Below are positions 51,794-61,219 of a stretch of 64,000 nucleotides of DNA, piece by piece. The translations under genes and the position numbers were made by a program. Origin of the DNA: JAEUTH01 sp044230205 (lineage in GTDB: Bacteria; Bacteroidota; Bacteroidia; AKYH767-A; OLB10); contig JBGARN010000003.1 of NCBI GenBank assembly GCA_044230205.1, positions 1 through 64,000 on the forward strand, read 5' to 3'. Every line of letters begins with the position of its first letter. The first letter of the stretch is position 1. The notes beneath the pieces were generated by a model. The model saw only the letters and a list, made by a program, of their open reading frames with translations. It was not told the origin of the DNA and made no database searches.

Positions 51794-52381
51794 TTAAAGT
51801 TCCTTATAAAGATGTTCAAGTTTTTTACGAAGGTGGAGTACTGCATACCGTTTTCGCGATAGCAGTGTATTAATAGTAACACCGGTTTTTTCGGCAATTT
51901 CATTAAAGCTCATGTCATCCAGTTCATGCCACACAAAAACATCGCGCTGTTCTTTGGGTAATTCAGCCAATGCTTCCTGTACAGCTTCCATAATTGTTTT
52001 TCTTACCAGGTTTCCGTCAGCATTATCACTGTCGTTGCTAAGCAAATCAGTAAGGAAAAATTCCTCACCATCATCATTGGTTCCTCGTACAGCAAGATTA
52101 GCCAATGCTTCAGGTTTCTTTTTACGGTAACTGTCTGTTATTTTATTGCGGGCAACAGTAAACAGCCACGAAGCCATTTTTTCAATAGGCTTCATTAATC
52201 GAACTGACTCCGTAAGCTCAAAAAATACATCCTGAAGGATGTCTTCTGCATCTTCATCGGAGGCTACACGATTGCGTATAAAACTGAGCAGGCGTTTACG
52301 TTCTTTTAAAACGGTTTGCTGCACCAGCTCATTTTGTGTGGCGGCCATCAACTGATTCATATTTAGCGCAATGGTTTGCAT
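51794..52381 (-). CDS. RNA polymerase ECF-type sigma factor (second)
   Basis: A 195-residue sigma-70 family protein. Region 2 is RLLSFIRNRVASDEDAEDIL, QDVFFELTESVRLMKPIEKM, then ASWLFTVARNKITDSYRKKK. An acidic linker of about 35 residues follows, and region 4 is QRDVFVWHELDDMSFNEIAE, GVTINTLLSRKRYAVLHLRK. The start may be 52381 or the nearby ATG at 52360. It is unrelated in position to the sigma at 23343. The gene downstream is a small membrane protein. Confidence 0.93.
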   Translation of the reverse strand: MQTIALNMNQLMAATQNELVQQTVLKERKRLLSFIRNRVASDEDAEDILQDVFFELTESVRLMKPIEKMASWLFTVARNKITDSYRKKKPEALANLAVRGTNDDGEEFFLTDLLSNDSDNADGNLVRKTIMEAVQEALAELPKEQRDVFVWHELDDMSFNEIAEKTGVTINTLLSRKRYAVLHLRKKLEHLYKEL

Positions 52382-52589
52382 TGAGATAATTGTCGGATTC
52401 CATGCGCATTTATTTTACGCAAAGAAAGTTTTTTCAATAATTCTTTTCTTATCAGAAATGTGAAGTAATTGACGGTTGTTAATTGTTTAACCAAACATTA
52501 ATTGTGTTTCATAATTAAACCGGGCTGTATGCCAGGCTTTATTGAGATGTAAAATTTATCCTTTTATTTAGGTCAGATTTTTAACTCCA

Positions 52590-53570
52590 ATGAGAATAGG
52601 AATAACCGGTGCATCAGGCCATATAGGAACAGTTGTTACTTCAATGTTGCTAGAGCAAAATCATTCTGTAAGAGTGCTGAAGCATCATAGTGATGTGAGT
52701 AATCATAATGCTGATTTGGAAACAATAGCCGGAGATGTTTTGGATAACTATTCACTTTTAAATTTTGCCTCAGGCTGCGATGTGGTGATTCATGCTGCTG
52801 CAAAAATTTCCTTGAACAGTTCCACCGATCCAACAGTATATCCAGTCAATTTCAACGGAACCAAAAATGTTTTTGAATCAGCACTTAAAAGCAATGTAAA
52901 AAAGTTTATTTACATAAGTTCCATTCATGCGTACCGTCAACATGCTGATCGCAATGAACTTAATGAACATTCTGCGTATTGCCCTGATAGTGCAGTGCCA
53001 TACGATCGCTCCAAACGTGATGCGCAGCAATTTGTGCTTGCTAATGTCAATCCGAATATGGAGGTAACGGTTGTAAATCCGACTTCGGTGGTAGGCCCAC
53101 CTGATTTTAGGCCATCCAAGGCCGGGCAGGCCATACTGGATATATATAATGGTAAGGTGCCAGCTTTGCTGAATGGCGGATTTGATTTTTGCGATGTGCG
53201 CGATGTAGGTTCTGCGATTGTTAATGCAATTAATAGTGGCAGGAATGGAGAAAATTATCTTCTTTCAGGTAAATGGTATCCTATTAAAGCTGTAGCTGAT
53301 AATGTTGCTTTAACTAAGAATAAAAAAAACAGGTTGCCGGTTTTACCCATATGGATGGGGTATGCAGGGTTGCCTTTTGAAAAAGCAGTTTCAAAGATTA
53401 CGGGTAAGGAGCCTCTGTTTTCCAGGGAATCTATTGATACAATAAAGAATGGCAATAAAAATATCAGCAGCGCAAAAGCTGCTATTGATTTAAAGTATCA
53501 TTGCAGGCCATTGGAACAAACTATTAAAGATTTGATAAACTGGTTTAAGCAAAATGGAACCATAAAATAA
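52590..53570 (+). CDS. Extended SDR (NAD-dependent epimerase / 3-beta-HSD-like) oxidoreductase
   Basis: A 326-residue extended short-chain dehydrogenase. The nucleotide fingerprint is MRIGITGASGHIGTVVTSML, followed by VIHAAAKISLN, the active-site Tyr-X3-Lys in VPYDRSKRDAQ, and VNPTSVVGPPDFRPSKAG. The closest functional groups by motif are dihydroflavonol reductase and 3-beta-hydroxysteroid dehydrogenase-like enzymes. It lies 12 nt upstream of the 5-alpha-reductase-like gene and is probably in one operon with it. Confidence 0.88.
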   Translation: MRIGITGASGHIGTVVTSMLLEQNHSVRVLKHHSDVSNHNADLETIAGDVLDNYSLLNFASGCDVVIHAAAKISLNSSTDPTVYPVNFNGTKNVFESALKSNVKKFIYISSIHAYRQHADRNELNEHSAYCPDSAVPYDRSKRDAQQFVLANVNPNMEVTVVNPTSVVGPPDFRPSKAGQAILDIYNGKVPALLNGGFDFCDVRDVGSAIVNAINSGRNGENYLLSGKWYPIKAVADNVALTKNKKNRLPVLPIWMGYAGLPFEKAVSKITGKEPLFSRESIDTIKNGNKNISSAKAAIDLKYHCRPLEQTIKDLINWFKQNGTIK

Positions 53571-53582
53571 GCAAAGCAGATT

Positions 53583-54338
53583 ATGACCTATTCATTGTAT
53601 CAAACTATTGTTTACTGCTGGATGGCTATTGGGGTGGCAACTTTTATTTTACTGCTGAAGGTTACAGCTCCCTATGGCCGCCATACTTCAACAAAATGGG
53701 GTCCTCAAATAAGCAATCGTTCGGGTTGGATGATAATGGAACTTCCGGTGATGATAATGCTGATGTATTTTGTTGTTACCAATATTGAAAATCAAAATGC
53801 AGTAACCTGGTTGCTGATTGCGGCATTTATGTTTCATTACATCAACCGCACATTTATTTTCCCGTTTCGCATTCGCACTGAGGGCAAAAAAATGCCTTTG
53901 GTAATTGTACTTTCAGCAGTGTTTTTTAACCTGGTTAACGGATTTTCATTAGGATATTATTTCGCTCACTTTGCAAACTACGATTACAGTTGGTTTCAAA
54001 GCATCCCGTTTGTGAGTGGTCTTATTCTCTTTATAACAGGTATTGCCATCAACTGGAAATCAGACAACTTATTAATTGCACTGCGTAAGCCGGGCCAAAC
54101 AGGTTATGTTATTCCTAAAGGATGGTTATTCAGTTACATCAGTTGCCCCAATTTATTTGGTGAAATTATTGAGTGGTCAGGCTATGCGCTGATGTGCTGG
54201 AATTTACCAGCGGTTTCGTTTTTAGTATGGACGTGTGCCAATTTAATTCCACGGGCTATTTCGCATCATAAATGGTATCAGGAAAAATTTGCTGATTATC
54301 CTGAAAGCCGAAAAGCTGTAATACCGTTTATTGTATAA
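53583..54338 (+). CDS. Steroid 5-alpha-reductase-like membrane protein
   Basis: A 251-residue membrane protein with about six spans. The C-terminus has the strong family signature: GWLFSYISCPNLFGEIIEWS, ANLIPRAISHHKWYQEKFAD, YPESRKAVIPFIV. This is the NADPH-dependent 3-oxo-5-alpha-steroid 4-dehydrogenase C-terminal domain. Bacterial homologues reduce double bonds in isoprenoid or steroid-like lipids; the natural substrate here is unknown. It follows an SDR that could supply the paired oxidation/reduction step. Confidence 0.88.
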   Translation: MTYSLYQTIVYCWMAIGVATFILLLKVTAPYGRHTSTKWGPQISNRSGWMIMELPVMIMLMYFVVTNIENQNAVTWLLIAAFMFHYINRTFIFPFRIRTEGKKMPLVIVLSAVFFNLVNGFSLGYYFAHFANYDYSWFQSIPFVSGLILFITGIAINWKSDNLLIALRKPGQTGYVIPKGWLFSYISCPNLFGEIIEWSGYALMCWNLPAVSFLVWTCANLIPRAISHHKWYQEKFADYPESRKAVIPFIV

Positions 54339-54472
54339 TGCAATTTCAGAATCAATCTCTAATGATATGAGAACTACCTGCCATTATGAAGAATTGCTTC
54401 TTCCGATAGCAATCGGAACCTTGCAAAGATGGATACAAGGGCAATGACCAATAACTTAATAACTAATAAACA

Positions 54473-55486
54473 ATGATTATAGACTTAAGAAGCGATACAC
54501 TTACAAAACCAACACCGGCAATGCTTGATGCTATGTTTAATGCCGAAGTAGGTGATGATGTATTTGAAGAGGACCCAACAATAATTAAGCTGGAAAATAA
54601 AATGGCAGCCATGTTTGGCAAAGAAGCCGGTCTTTTTTGTTCCAGCGGAACCATGACCAACCAGATTGCAATACGGATAAATACGAAGCCGCAGGATGAA
54701 GTGATTTGCCATAAACATGCTCATGTTTATTTATACGAGGGTGGTGGCATGATGAGCAACTCAAATGTAAGTGTGCGGTTACTGGATAATGAGCGGGGAT
54801 TGATTGATGCAGCAACTGTGGAAGAAAATATTAATGCTGATGATGTTCACTATGCCAGAACATCACTGGTTTGTTTGGAGAATACCATGAATAAAGGCGG
54901 GGGCAGTTGTTATGATTTAAAAAGTATAGCAGCAATCAATAATGTTTGTGATAAAAACAATTTACGCCTGCACCTTGACGGTGCCAGAATTTTTAATGCC
55001 ATTATAGCAAAGGGATATTCAGCAACAGAAATCGGAAAGTATTTTGACACCATATCAGTTTGCCTGAGTAAAGGTTTAGGTGCGCCTGTTGGCTCAGTAT
55101 TACTCGGAACAAAGGCTGATTTAAAGCAGGCAAGGCGTGTGCGTAAATCATTTGGTGGAGGTATGCGCCAGGCAGGCTTCCTGGCAGCTGCGGGCATTTA
55201 TGCTTTGGATAATCATATCGGACGATTGGCAATTGACCATAAGCGTGCTCAACATATAGGGCAGGTGTTACAAAGCCTCAATTCAGTTAAAAATGTTTAC
55301 CCTGTTGAAACCAACATCATTATTTTTGAAACACAAATTCCTGCCGTGGAGTATCTTAAAAAACTTGCAGCCCAGGGTATTAAAGCAGCAGCCTTTGGCA
55401 AGTATGCTATACGCATGGTTTTTCATTTAGATATAAGCGATGCAATGATCGAAAGAATGGAAGAGATTTTAAAAAAAGGAATTTAA
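54473..55486 (+). CDS. Low-specificity L-threonine aldolase
   Basis: A 337-residue PLP enzyme that splits threonine (or allo-threonine) to glycine and acetaldehyde. It opens MIIDLRSDTLTKPTPAMLDA, MFNAEVGDDVFEEDPTIIKL, with CSSGTMTNQIAI, HLDGARIFNA (Asp that binds the PLP ring), and the PLP lysine in SVCLSKGLGAPVGSVLLG. FGGGMRQAGFLAAAGIYAL completes the match. Family length is normal. Single-gene unit on the plus strand. Confidence 0.95.
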   Translation: MIIDLRSDTLTKPTPAMLDAMFNAEVGDDVFEEDPTIIKLENKMAAMFGKEAGLFCSSGTMTNQIAIRINTKPQDEVICHKHAHVYLYEGGGMMSNSNVSVRLLDNERGLIDAATVEENINADDVHYARTSLVCLENTMNKGGGSCYDLKSIAAINNVCDKNNLRLHLDGARIFNAIIAKGYSATEIGKYFDTISVCLSKGLGAPVGSVLLGTKADLKQARRVRKSFGGGMRQAGFLAAAGIYALDNHIGRLAIDHKRAQHIGQVLQSLNSVKNVYPVETNIIIFETQIPAVEYLKKLAAQGIKAAAFGKYAIRMVFHLDISDAMIERMEEILKKGI

Positions 55487-55664
55487 AATATCCGTAATTC
55501 TAAAAGTGCATTAATCTGAGATTCAATAAAAGTTATCACTGAGCAGATAAATTTTTTATGAGGTTGATTGTTCATTTACATTGAACTTTTGCTTTTTGCC
55601 GTTCAGATCACGCAAAGTGAATAAATCAGTTGCACCACCAAATTGGTAATTTCAACATTGCGGC

Positions 55665-56381
55665 TTACATATTTTTTTTCCATGCATCAAGCGCTTTCAA
55701 AAACTCTTCCTTATAAGTTATTCCAATTGGAACTTTTACACCATTTATTAAAACCTGTTCGCTCTCAATAGTTTGAATATGCTTTAAAGCAACAACAAAT
55801 GATTTATGAATACGCACAAAACCTTCTTTTGGAATAACTTCAAAAACATCAGTCATATTTTCCCTGATCACTATTTTCCTGTCTTTTAAATTTACCACTA
55901 AATAGTTTCCGTCTTTTTCTAAAAATAGTATCTCATTAAGTTTTACCTGGTGTTGTTGTGGCCCGCTTTTAAGAAAAATAAATCCGGTATCATTATTAAC
56001 CGCTGCAGTTGCTTTTTTACTCTTTAGTAATTGCAATTCAAAAGCCTTATTAACAGCTTTTAAAAATCGTTCAAAAGTAATGGGCTTTAACAAATAGTCC
56101 ACTGCATTCAGGTTATAGCTTTCAATTGCATGTTCGCTATATGCAGTTGTAAAAATCACCATTGCTTTAGTATCAATATTTTTTTTAAAATCTATGCCTG
56201 ATATGCCGGGCATATTGATGTCTAAAAATAAGAGATCAATAGTATTGTTCTGCAATACCATAAGTGCTTTAAGAGGGTCGCGGTACGTTTCAACAAGATT
56301 TAAAAAGTCAACTTTTTCAATATATCTTTTGAGCACTTCAATAGCCTTGGGCTCATCATCTATTACGATACAATTCATCAT
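55665..56381 (-). CDS. LytTR-family response regulator
   Basis: A 238-residue regulator. The receiver domain carries the acidic pocket (IVIDDEPKAIEVLKRYIEK), the phospho-acceptor Asp54 in LLFLDINMPGISG, the switch Thr in VIFTTAYSEHAIESY and Lys in YLLKPI. A C-terminal LytTR DNA-binding domain follows from about residue 130 (EILFLEKDGNYLVVNLKDRK, FVRIHKSFVVALKHIQTIES). It overlaps the upstream kinase gene by 1 nt (TAATG), so the two form one operon and almost certainly a two-component pair. Confidence 0.95.
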   Translation of the reverse strand: MMNCIVIDDEPKAIEVLKRYIEKVDFLNLVETYRDPLKALMVLQNNTIDLLFLDINMPGISGIDFKKNIDTKAMVIFTTAYSEHAIESYNLNAVDYLLKPITFERFLKAVNKAFELQLLKSKKATAAVNNDTGFIFLKSGPQQHQVKLNEILFLEKDGNYLVVNLKDRKIVIRENMTDVFEVIPKEGFVRIHKSFVVALKHIQTIESEQVLINGVKVPIGITYKEEFLKALDAWKKNM

Positions 56382-57466
56382 TAAAAAAGCAGTTTAAGTG
56401 TAATTGAAAAATTCTCATTTTCTTCTATTTGTAATTCATGTTTACCGGGATAAATTAAATTTAATCTGCGCTTTACGTTTTCCAATCCAATGCCACCTTC
56501 ACTGCCGGACATAGTTATTGTTTCGCGGTGTATCGCATTCACGCATTTGAAGACTACATAGCTGGAACTACAATCAATTGACAGTTTTATTATTGATTGT
56601 TTTGAAATAACTACACCATGTTTGAAAGCATTTTCAACAAATGGTATCAATATCATTGGAGCGATTAAAACAGATTTACACGTTTCCGGAAAGTCTAAAA
56701 CTACATCTACTTCTTCATCCAGGTAACGCAATTTACTTAAACCAATAAAATTTTTAATGTAAGCTATCTCCTTTTCTAAAGGAACAAGTGCAGCATTGCT
56801 TTCGTAAATCATATAACGCATCATACCCGATAATTTTGAAATACTATCAGCAAGTTCATGGTTGTCTTTTTGCTGTGCAATTGAAAATAGATTGTTTAAG
56901 GAGTTAAATAAAAAGTGCGGATTTATTTGCCCTTTTAAAAAGACCAGCTCATATTCCAATTTTTCTTTTTCAAGATACTGTTCGCGCAAAGCCCATTGCG
57001 ATTGCATTTTATAGTACTTCAATCCAACAAATAATCCCAGGATGAAAAGATTGTCCATAAGTGCTGAGTAAATAGAATTCCAATTAAAGACATGATCCTT
57101 TATCTCCGGTGCAATAGAGTTGATAAAATAGTTATTCCACACTGTGAAAATAATCCGGTGCACTAAAATCCCCAGTGTTATAACCACCATCGTTTTTGCA
57201 ACCACATTAATTGCTTTTGATTTTGGTGTTCTGAATATGAAAAAAGCTATCGTATAACAAACAGGAATTTTTACGAAAGCAATAAGCAAGGCTTCAGGAA
57301 TAAAAGTGTATTGAAAAACTCTTATCAAAGACATTTGCTTATACGATTCGGCACCGAGAAGGTATTCAACGCAACCTTCAAAAAACAAAACCAGTACCCA
57401 AAAAATCAGGTTAGTTGTTTTTTTATCGAAATTAAAAATTTGATTGCCCTTTATCATGGGTTGCAA
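56381..57466 (-). CDS. LytS-type sensor histidine kinase
   Basis: A 361-residue membrane kinase with about four hydrophobic segments in the first 150 residues, a coiled coil (QWALREQYLEKEKLEYELVF), and the His_kinase domain. The phospho-acceptor is His184 in GQINPHFLFNSLNNLFSIAQ. The ATP site has PFVENAFKHGVV and GGIGLENVKRRLNLIYPG. No periplasmic sensor domain is present, so signals may be sensed in the membrane. It directly precedes and overlaps the LytTR regulator. Confidence 0.95.
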   Translation of the reverse strand: MQPMIKGNQIFNFDKKTTNLIFWVLVLFFEGCVEYLLGAESYKQMSLIRVFQYTFIPEALLIAFVKIPVCYTIAFFIFRTPKSKAINVVAKTMVVITLGILVHRIIFTVWNNYFINSIAPEIKDHVFNWNSIYSALMDNLFILGLFVGLKYYKMQSQWALREQYLEKEKLEYELVFLKGQINPHFLFNSLNNLFSIAQQKDNHELADSISKLSGMMRYMIYESNAALVPLEKEIAYIKNFIGLSKLRYLDEEVDVVLDFPETCKSVLIAPMILIPFVENAFKHGVVISKQSIIKLSIDCSSSYVVFKCVNAIHRETITMSGSEGGIGLENVKRRLNLIYPGKHELQIEENENFSITLKLLF

Positions 57467-57705
57467 TAATAACTACCGGTTTTTTTAAAAATTTAAAAAT
57501 GTTATCACTTCATACAAAATACCTGTTAACAATCCGGTTTTGAAATCCTGAATAACAAATAACACCATTTCGTATCTATAATTAAAGCACTGGTAACAAT
57601 TTAATTTATGTGTGTTGCCGCATAATATTATTGCATCCATATTAGAAAATTAAACTAAAAATCAGGAGGTGCAGCGTCAGCACTTTAAAAACTGGCAACT
57701 TACCG

Positions 57706-58593
57706 ATGAGATTTATTATAGCTGTATTGATGGTGTTGTTTTTTCTCAGTTTTTATAATTTCAAACTGAAAGCACAAGCTATCATTTGCATTCCTTATGG
57801 AATACCAGCTGTTATGGATGGTCAGATAACTGCAGGCGAATGGGCAGATGCCGATTCTATTCAGATAGCTCTTAATGCCACTCAAAATGTAACTGTAAAA
57901 TTTAAGCACGATAGTTTAAATCTGTATTTGGTTTATCGAAACTATCTTGAATCAGCATTTCGTTTTCCCGAAATTGTTTTGGATGTAAATAATGATAAGA
58001 GCACTGCATGGCAAAATGATGATTGGTGGTTTCATGTTTCGGCTACTGATTGTGAGTCAAATGGTACCCCCAGTGTTTATACCAATTGTCTTGCTGTTCA
58101 ACAGGACTGGGAAGGAGTACCTAACATGGCACAAGGACCTCCAATTACAGATACCATTGAAATGCGGATTAGCCTGGCTAAAGTTGGAATCAACCTTTCT
58201 ATGAATCCTGTTATCGGATTAGCTTTTGACGTAAGCAATACTGTAACTGTTTGGTCATGGCCTTTAAATGCAAACATCAATAACCCTTATACATGGGCAA
58301 CCGCTGTGTTTTGCGTTGCAACTGCCGATATAAGTCAAGCAGAACTTATACCAACTATTTTCGGTTACCCAAATCCTGCTAACTCCGATTTCCATATAAG
58401 GCTAAGTAAGAATTACGCTGATGCAACTTTAGTCTTAAGTAATACACTCGGTGAAATTATTCACCAATTTAAATTGAACTCTAAAAGCGAAATACTGTTT
58501 AGCCGTGACAGGTTATCAAATGGCGTTTATGTTGTTCAACTAAAGAAAGGCAACAATATTTTAGCTACTGAAAAAATTATCCTTATCAACTAA
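57706..58593 (+). CDS. Secreted CBM9-like T9SS cargo protein
   Basis: A 295-residue exported protein. The signal peptide MRFIIAVLMVLFFLSFYNFK ends near LKAQA. The main domain resembles CBM9 (PAVMDGQITAGEWADADSIQ, YLVYRNYLESAFRFPEIVLD), a beta-sandwich that binds sugar ends. The C-terminal 75 residues are a type-A T9SS domain (IFGYPNPANSDFHIRLSKNY ... LSNGVYVVQLKKGNNILATE). Ligand unknown. The next gene is also T9SS cargo. Confidence 0.87.
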   Translation: MRFIIAVLMVLFFLSFYNFKLKAQAIICIPYGIPAVMDGQITAGEWADADSIQIALNATQNVTVKFKHDSLNLYLVYRNYLESAFRFPEIVLDVNNDKSTAWQNDDWWFHVSATDCESNGTPSVYTNCLAVQQDWEGVPNMAQGPPITDTIEMRISLAKVGINLSMNPVIGLAFDVSNTVTVWSWPLNANINNPYTWATAVFCVATADISQAELIPTIFGYPNPANSDFHIRLSKNYADATLVLSNTLGEIIHQFKLNSKSEILFSRDRLSNGVYVVQLKKGNNILATEKIILIN

Positions 58594-58741
58594 TTAATAG
58601 AACCCCATTTAACACCAATCATAAGTGATACAATTTTTGTCAGCAATACATAATTGTTATCTGAAAGTTACCTGTAAAAAAACAGAGCTGCTGTAACAAT
58701 CAAATCATAAAATAATAAACAGGCATTTAATAACTATAGTC

Positions 58742-60532
58742 ATGATTAAAATTAATTTCTCTTCGGTAATAAAGTGCATTTTAATAAGCTGTATCTGTAA
58801 TTTATCAGCAATAACATTTGCTACGGCACAGTACTTTACCAAATTAACTACCGGGCCATTTGTCAATACAGCCGGTGATTCGCGCAGTGTTAATTGGATT
58901 GATGCCAACAACGATGGATGGATAGATTGCTTTATCAGTAACGGTCCGCAGGGTGGGCAAAACAATCAGTTGTTTTTGAATAACGGAACCGGAAATTTTA
59001 CCGCCCTGGTAAATGATTCGCTGGTGCTTGATAATACACCATCTGATGGTGCCACCTGGGCTGATGTTGATAATGATGGTGATCTTGATTGCTTTGTTGC
59101 TAACTGGTATAACATAAACAATTTGTTCTATCTCAATAACGGTAATGCAACATTCACAAAAATTACCACCGGTGACTTAGTGAATGATGGCGGCTATTCC
59201 GAAACAGCTTCATGGGGCGATTATGATAATGATGGTTTGGTTGATCTGTATGTTTCTAATAGTGCAGGCCTAAGCCGGAATTTTTTGTATCACAATGATG
59301 GAAACAACACATTTACAAAAATCACTTCAGGAGCAATTGTTACCAATGGCTTTGCATCGAGAAGTGTAAACTGGACCGATATAGATAATGACGGTGATCT
59401 TGATGTTTTTGTAACCAATGAGAACAATCAGAACGAAAATATTTATCGTAATGATAGTGTTGGTGTCTTTACAAAACTCAGCACAGGTGTTTTACTCAAT
59501 GATGGAAAAAATTCGATGAGCAGCAGCTGGGCCGATTATGATAACGATGGTGATATGGACGTATTTATTGCCAATGAGGGCAGTTTCAATGCACTTTATG
59601 CAAACGATGGGAATTTTAATTTTACTAAAATTACCAATGACACCTTAGTTACTACTCCTTCCTCTTCTTTTAGCTCGGCATGGAGCGATGTTGATAATGA
59701 TGGCGATCTGGATTTGTTTGTAACCAATGCATTTAGCGGCAGCACCAAACTGAACAATTACTTTTATATAAATGATGGCGCAGGTCATTTTACAAGAGAG
59801 GGCAATTCAATTATCGCAACTGATTCGTCATGGTCATATGGATGTGCATTTGGTGATTATGATAACGATGGTTTTGAAGATCTGGCAGTAGCTACGTGTC
59901 GTTTCAATGGAATTGATGAACCGGATTTTTTGTATCGCAACGTGGGTAACACTAATAACTGGATTACAATAAAACTCACAGGTGCTCAAACCAACAAATC
60001 GGCCATAGGAACAAAAATAAGATTACGTGCTGTTATTAATGGAAATGTAGTTTGGCAAATGCGTGAAATTTCTGCACAAACATCTTATTGCGGGCAAAAT
60101 GATTTGCGGGCTCATTTTGGTTTAGCGAATGCAACTGTAATCGACAGCATTATTATTGAATGGCCTACCGGCACTATCGATATTTGTACCAATATTTTTC
60201 CCAATGCTTTTTATACAGCAGCCGAAAGTCAATGCCTTGTTCTTACAACCATAAATGAAGTAGAAATTCCCAATAGGGATTTTTTCATAGAAAGCGTTTT
60301 TCCAAATCCGGTTATTGATAAATTGAGTTTCAAATTTCATAATGAAAAGCAGGCAACTATTACTATCAGCATAATTAACGTGTTGGGCAAAGTAGTATTG
60401 ACAAAAACTATGGCAGAGAAAAGTGGTAACAACACTTTATCACTTGATGTAAAAAAGCTAAAAGCAGGTGTTTACACACTACTACTTAAAAATGAAAAGC
60501 AATCGTGCGAGGCAAAGTTTATTAAGCAGTAA
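58742..60532 (+). CDS. Secreted FG-GAP/VCBS repeat protein with ASPIC/UnbV and T9SS domains
   Basis: A 596-residue exported protein with about seven FG-GAP/VCBS repeats forming a probable seven-bladed propeller. Each has a calcium-type loop: DANNDGWIDCFISNGPQ, DVDNDGDLDCFVANWYN, DYDNDGLVDLYVSNSA, DIDNDGDLDVFVTNEN, DYDNDGDMDVFIANEG, DVDNDGDLDLFVTNAF, DYDNDGFEDLAVATC. An ASPIC/UnbV-like segment follows (NWITIKLTGAQTNKSAIGTK, IIIEWPTGTIDICTN). The C-terminus is a T9SS sorting domain (FIESVFPNPVIDKLSFKFHN). Likely surface exposed; ligand unknown. Confidence 0.9.
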   Translation: MIKINFSSVIKCILISCICNLSAITFATAQYFTKLTTGPFVNTAGDSRSVNWIDANNDGWIDCFISNGPQGGQNNQLFLNNGTGNFTALVNDSLVLDNTPSDGATWADVDNDGDLDCFVANWYNINNLFYLNNGNATFTKITTGDLVNDGGYSETASWGDYDNDGLVDLYVSNSAGLSRNFLYHNDGNNTFTKITSGAIVTNGFASRSVNWTDIDNDGDLDVFVTNENNQNENIYRNDSVGVFTKLSTGVLLNDGKNSMSSSWADYDNDGDMDVFIANEGSFNALYANDGNFNFTKITNDTLVTTPSSSFSSAWSDVDNDGDLDLFVTNAFSGSTKLNNYFYINDGAGHFTREGNSIIATDSSWSYGCAFGDYDNDGFEDLAVATCRFNGIDEPDFLYRNVGNTNNWITIKLTGAQTNKSAIGTKIRLRAVINGNVVWQMREISAQTSYCGQNDLRAHFGLANATVIDSIIIEWPTGTIDICTNIFPNAFYTAAESQCLVLTTINEVEIPNRDFFIESVFPNPVIDKLSFKFHNEKQATITISIINVLGKVVLTKTMAEKSGNNTLSLDVKKLKAGVYTLLLKNEKQSCEAKFIKQ

Positions 60533-61219
60533 ATTATTTTATTATGTAAACAATTAATGCTTACACAAAGCCGAGCGGAACAGTAATTTGAAAATTTATA
60601 GATTGTTTAAAGCGCCCTAATCATTCTATTACTCATTTTTATAAACCTATTATTGCTTTATTCTGCTGACAGGTGTTTAACATAAAGGATTACTTCGGCA
60701 ATTACAACCTAACCGGTTTAGTATTTTATGTTTTTTTATCATGAGTAAACTGTACCGGGTAAATTCCTTTTGAAAGCCTTCTAAATTGGTTCTAAGATCA
60801 CCGGCACATCACTTATTTATATTCTTAGTTTTAAAATAGGCGCGTTGAAAGTTCTTTTTGGCATGTGGTCGGGTTGCACTAAACCATAGTTAGCTGAAAT
60901 AAATTGTGCGTTGACACTGCTAGCTTACAATAACAGACCAATTATAAAAAGGTAAGTTTTTCTTGTGTTGGTTTATTTCCTTTTAAAGATAAGTAACAAT
61001 TGTTATTATTGCTTCATTCATTTACACTGGCAACCCAAAAAATTATTACTCCTGGTGGCAAAAATACACAGTGTTAGTACAATTTATTTATAGACTTGAA
61101 ATTGGATAATGTTGTTTATCCGCATGGTTGGCGACAAACCAGGCTGATATGTTTTGCTGAAATGAGTAGATATTAATTATGTATTATAATTGAAAGGCCA
61201 TAAACACCGCAATTGATTC
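60533..61219. other. Long gene-free interval upstream of the DUF4062/STAND locus
   Basis: No gene, tRNA or clear terminator seen. It is AT-rich and contains a perfect 12-bp palindrome, TAACAATTGTTA (60994-61005), about 215 nt upstream of the DUF4062-like start. That would be a possible operator but there is no further support. Confidence 0.5.
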
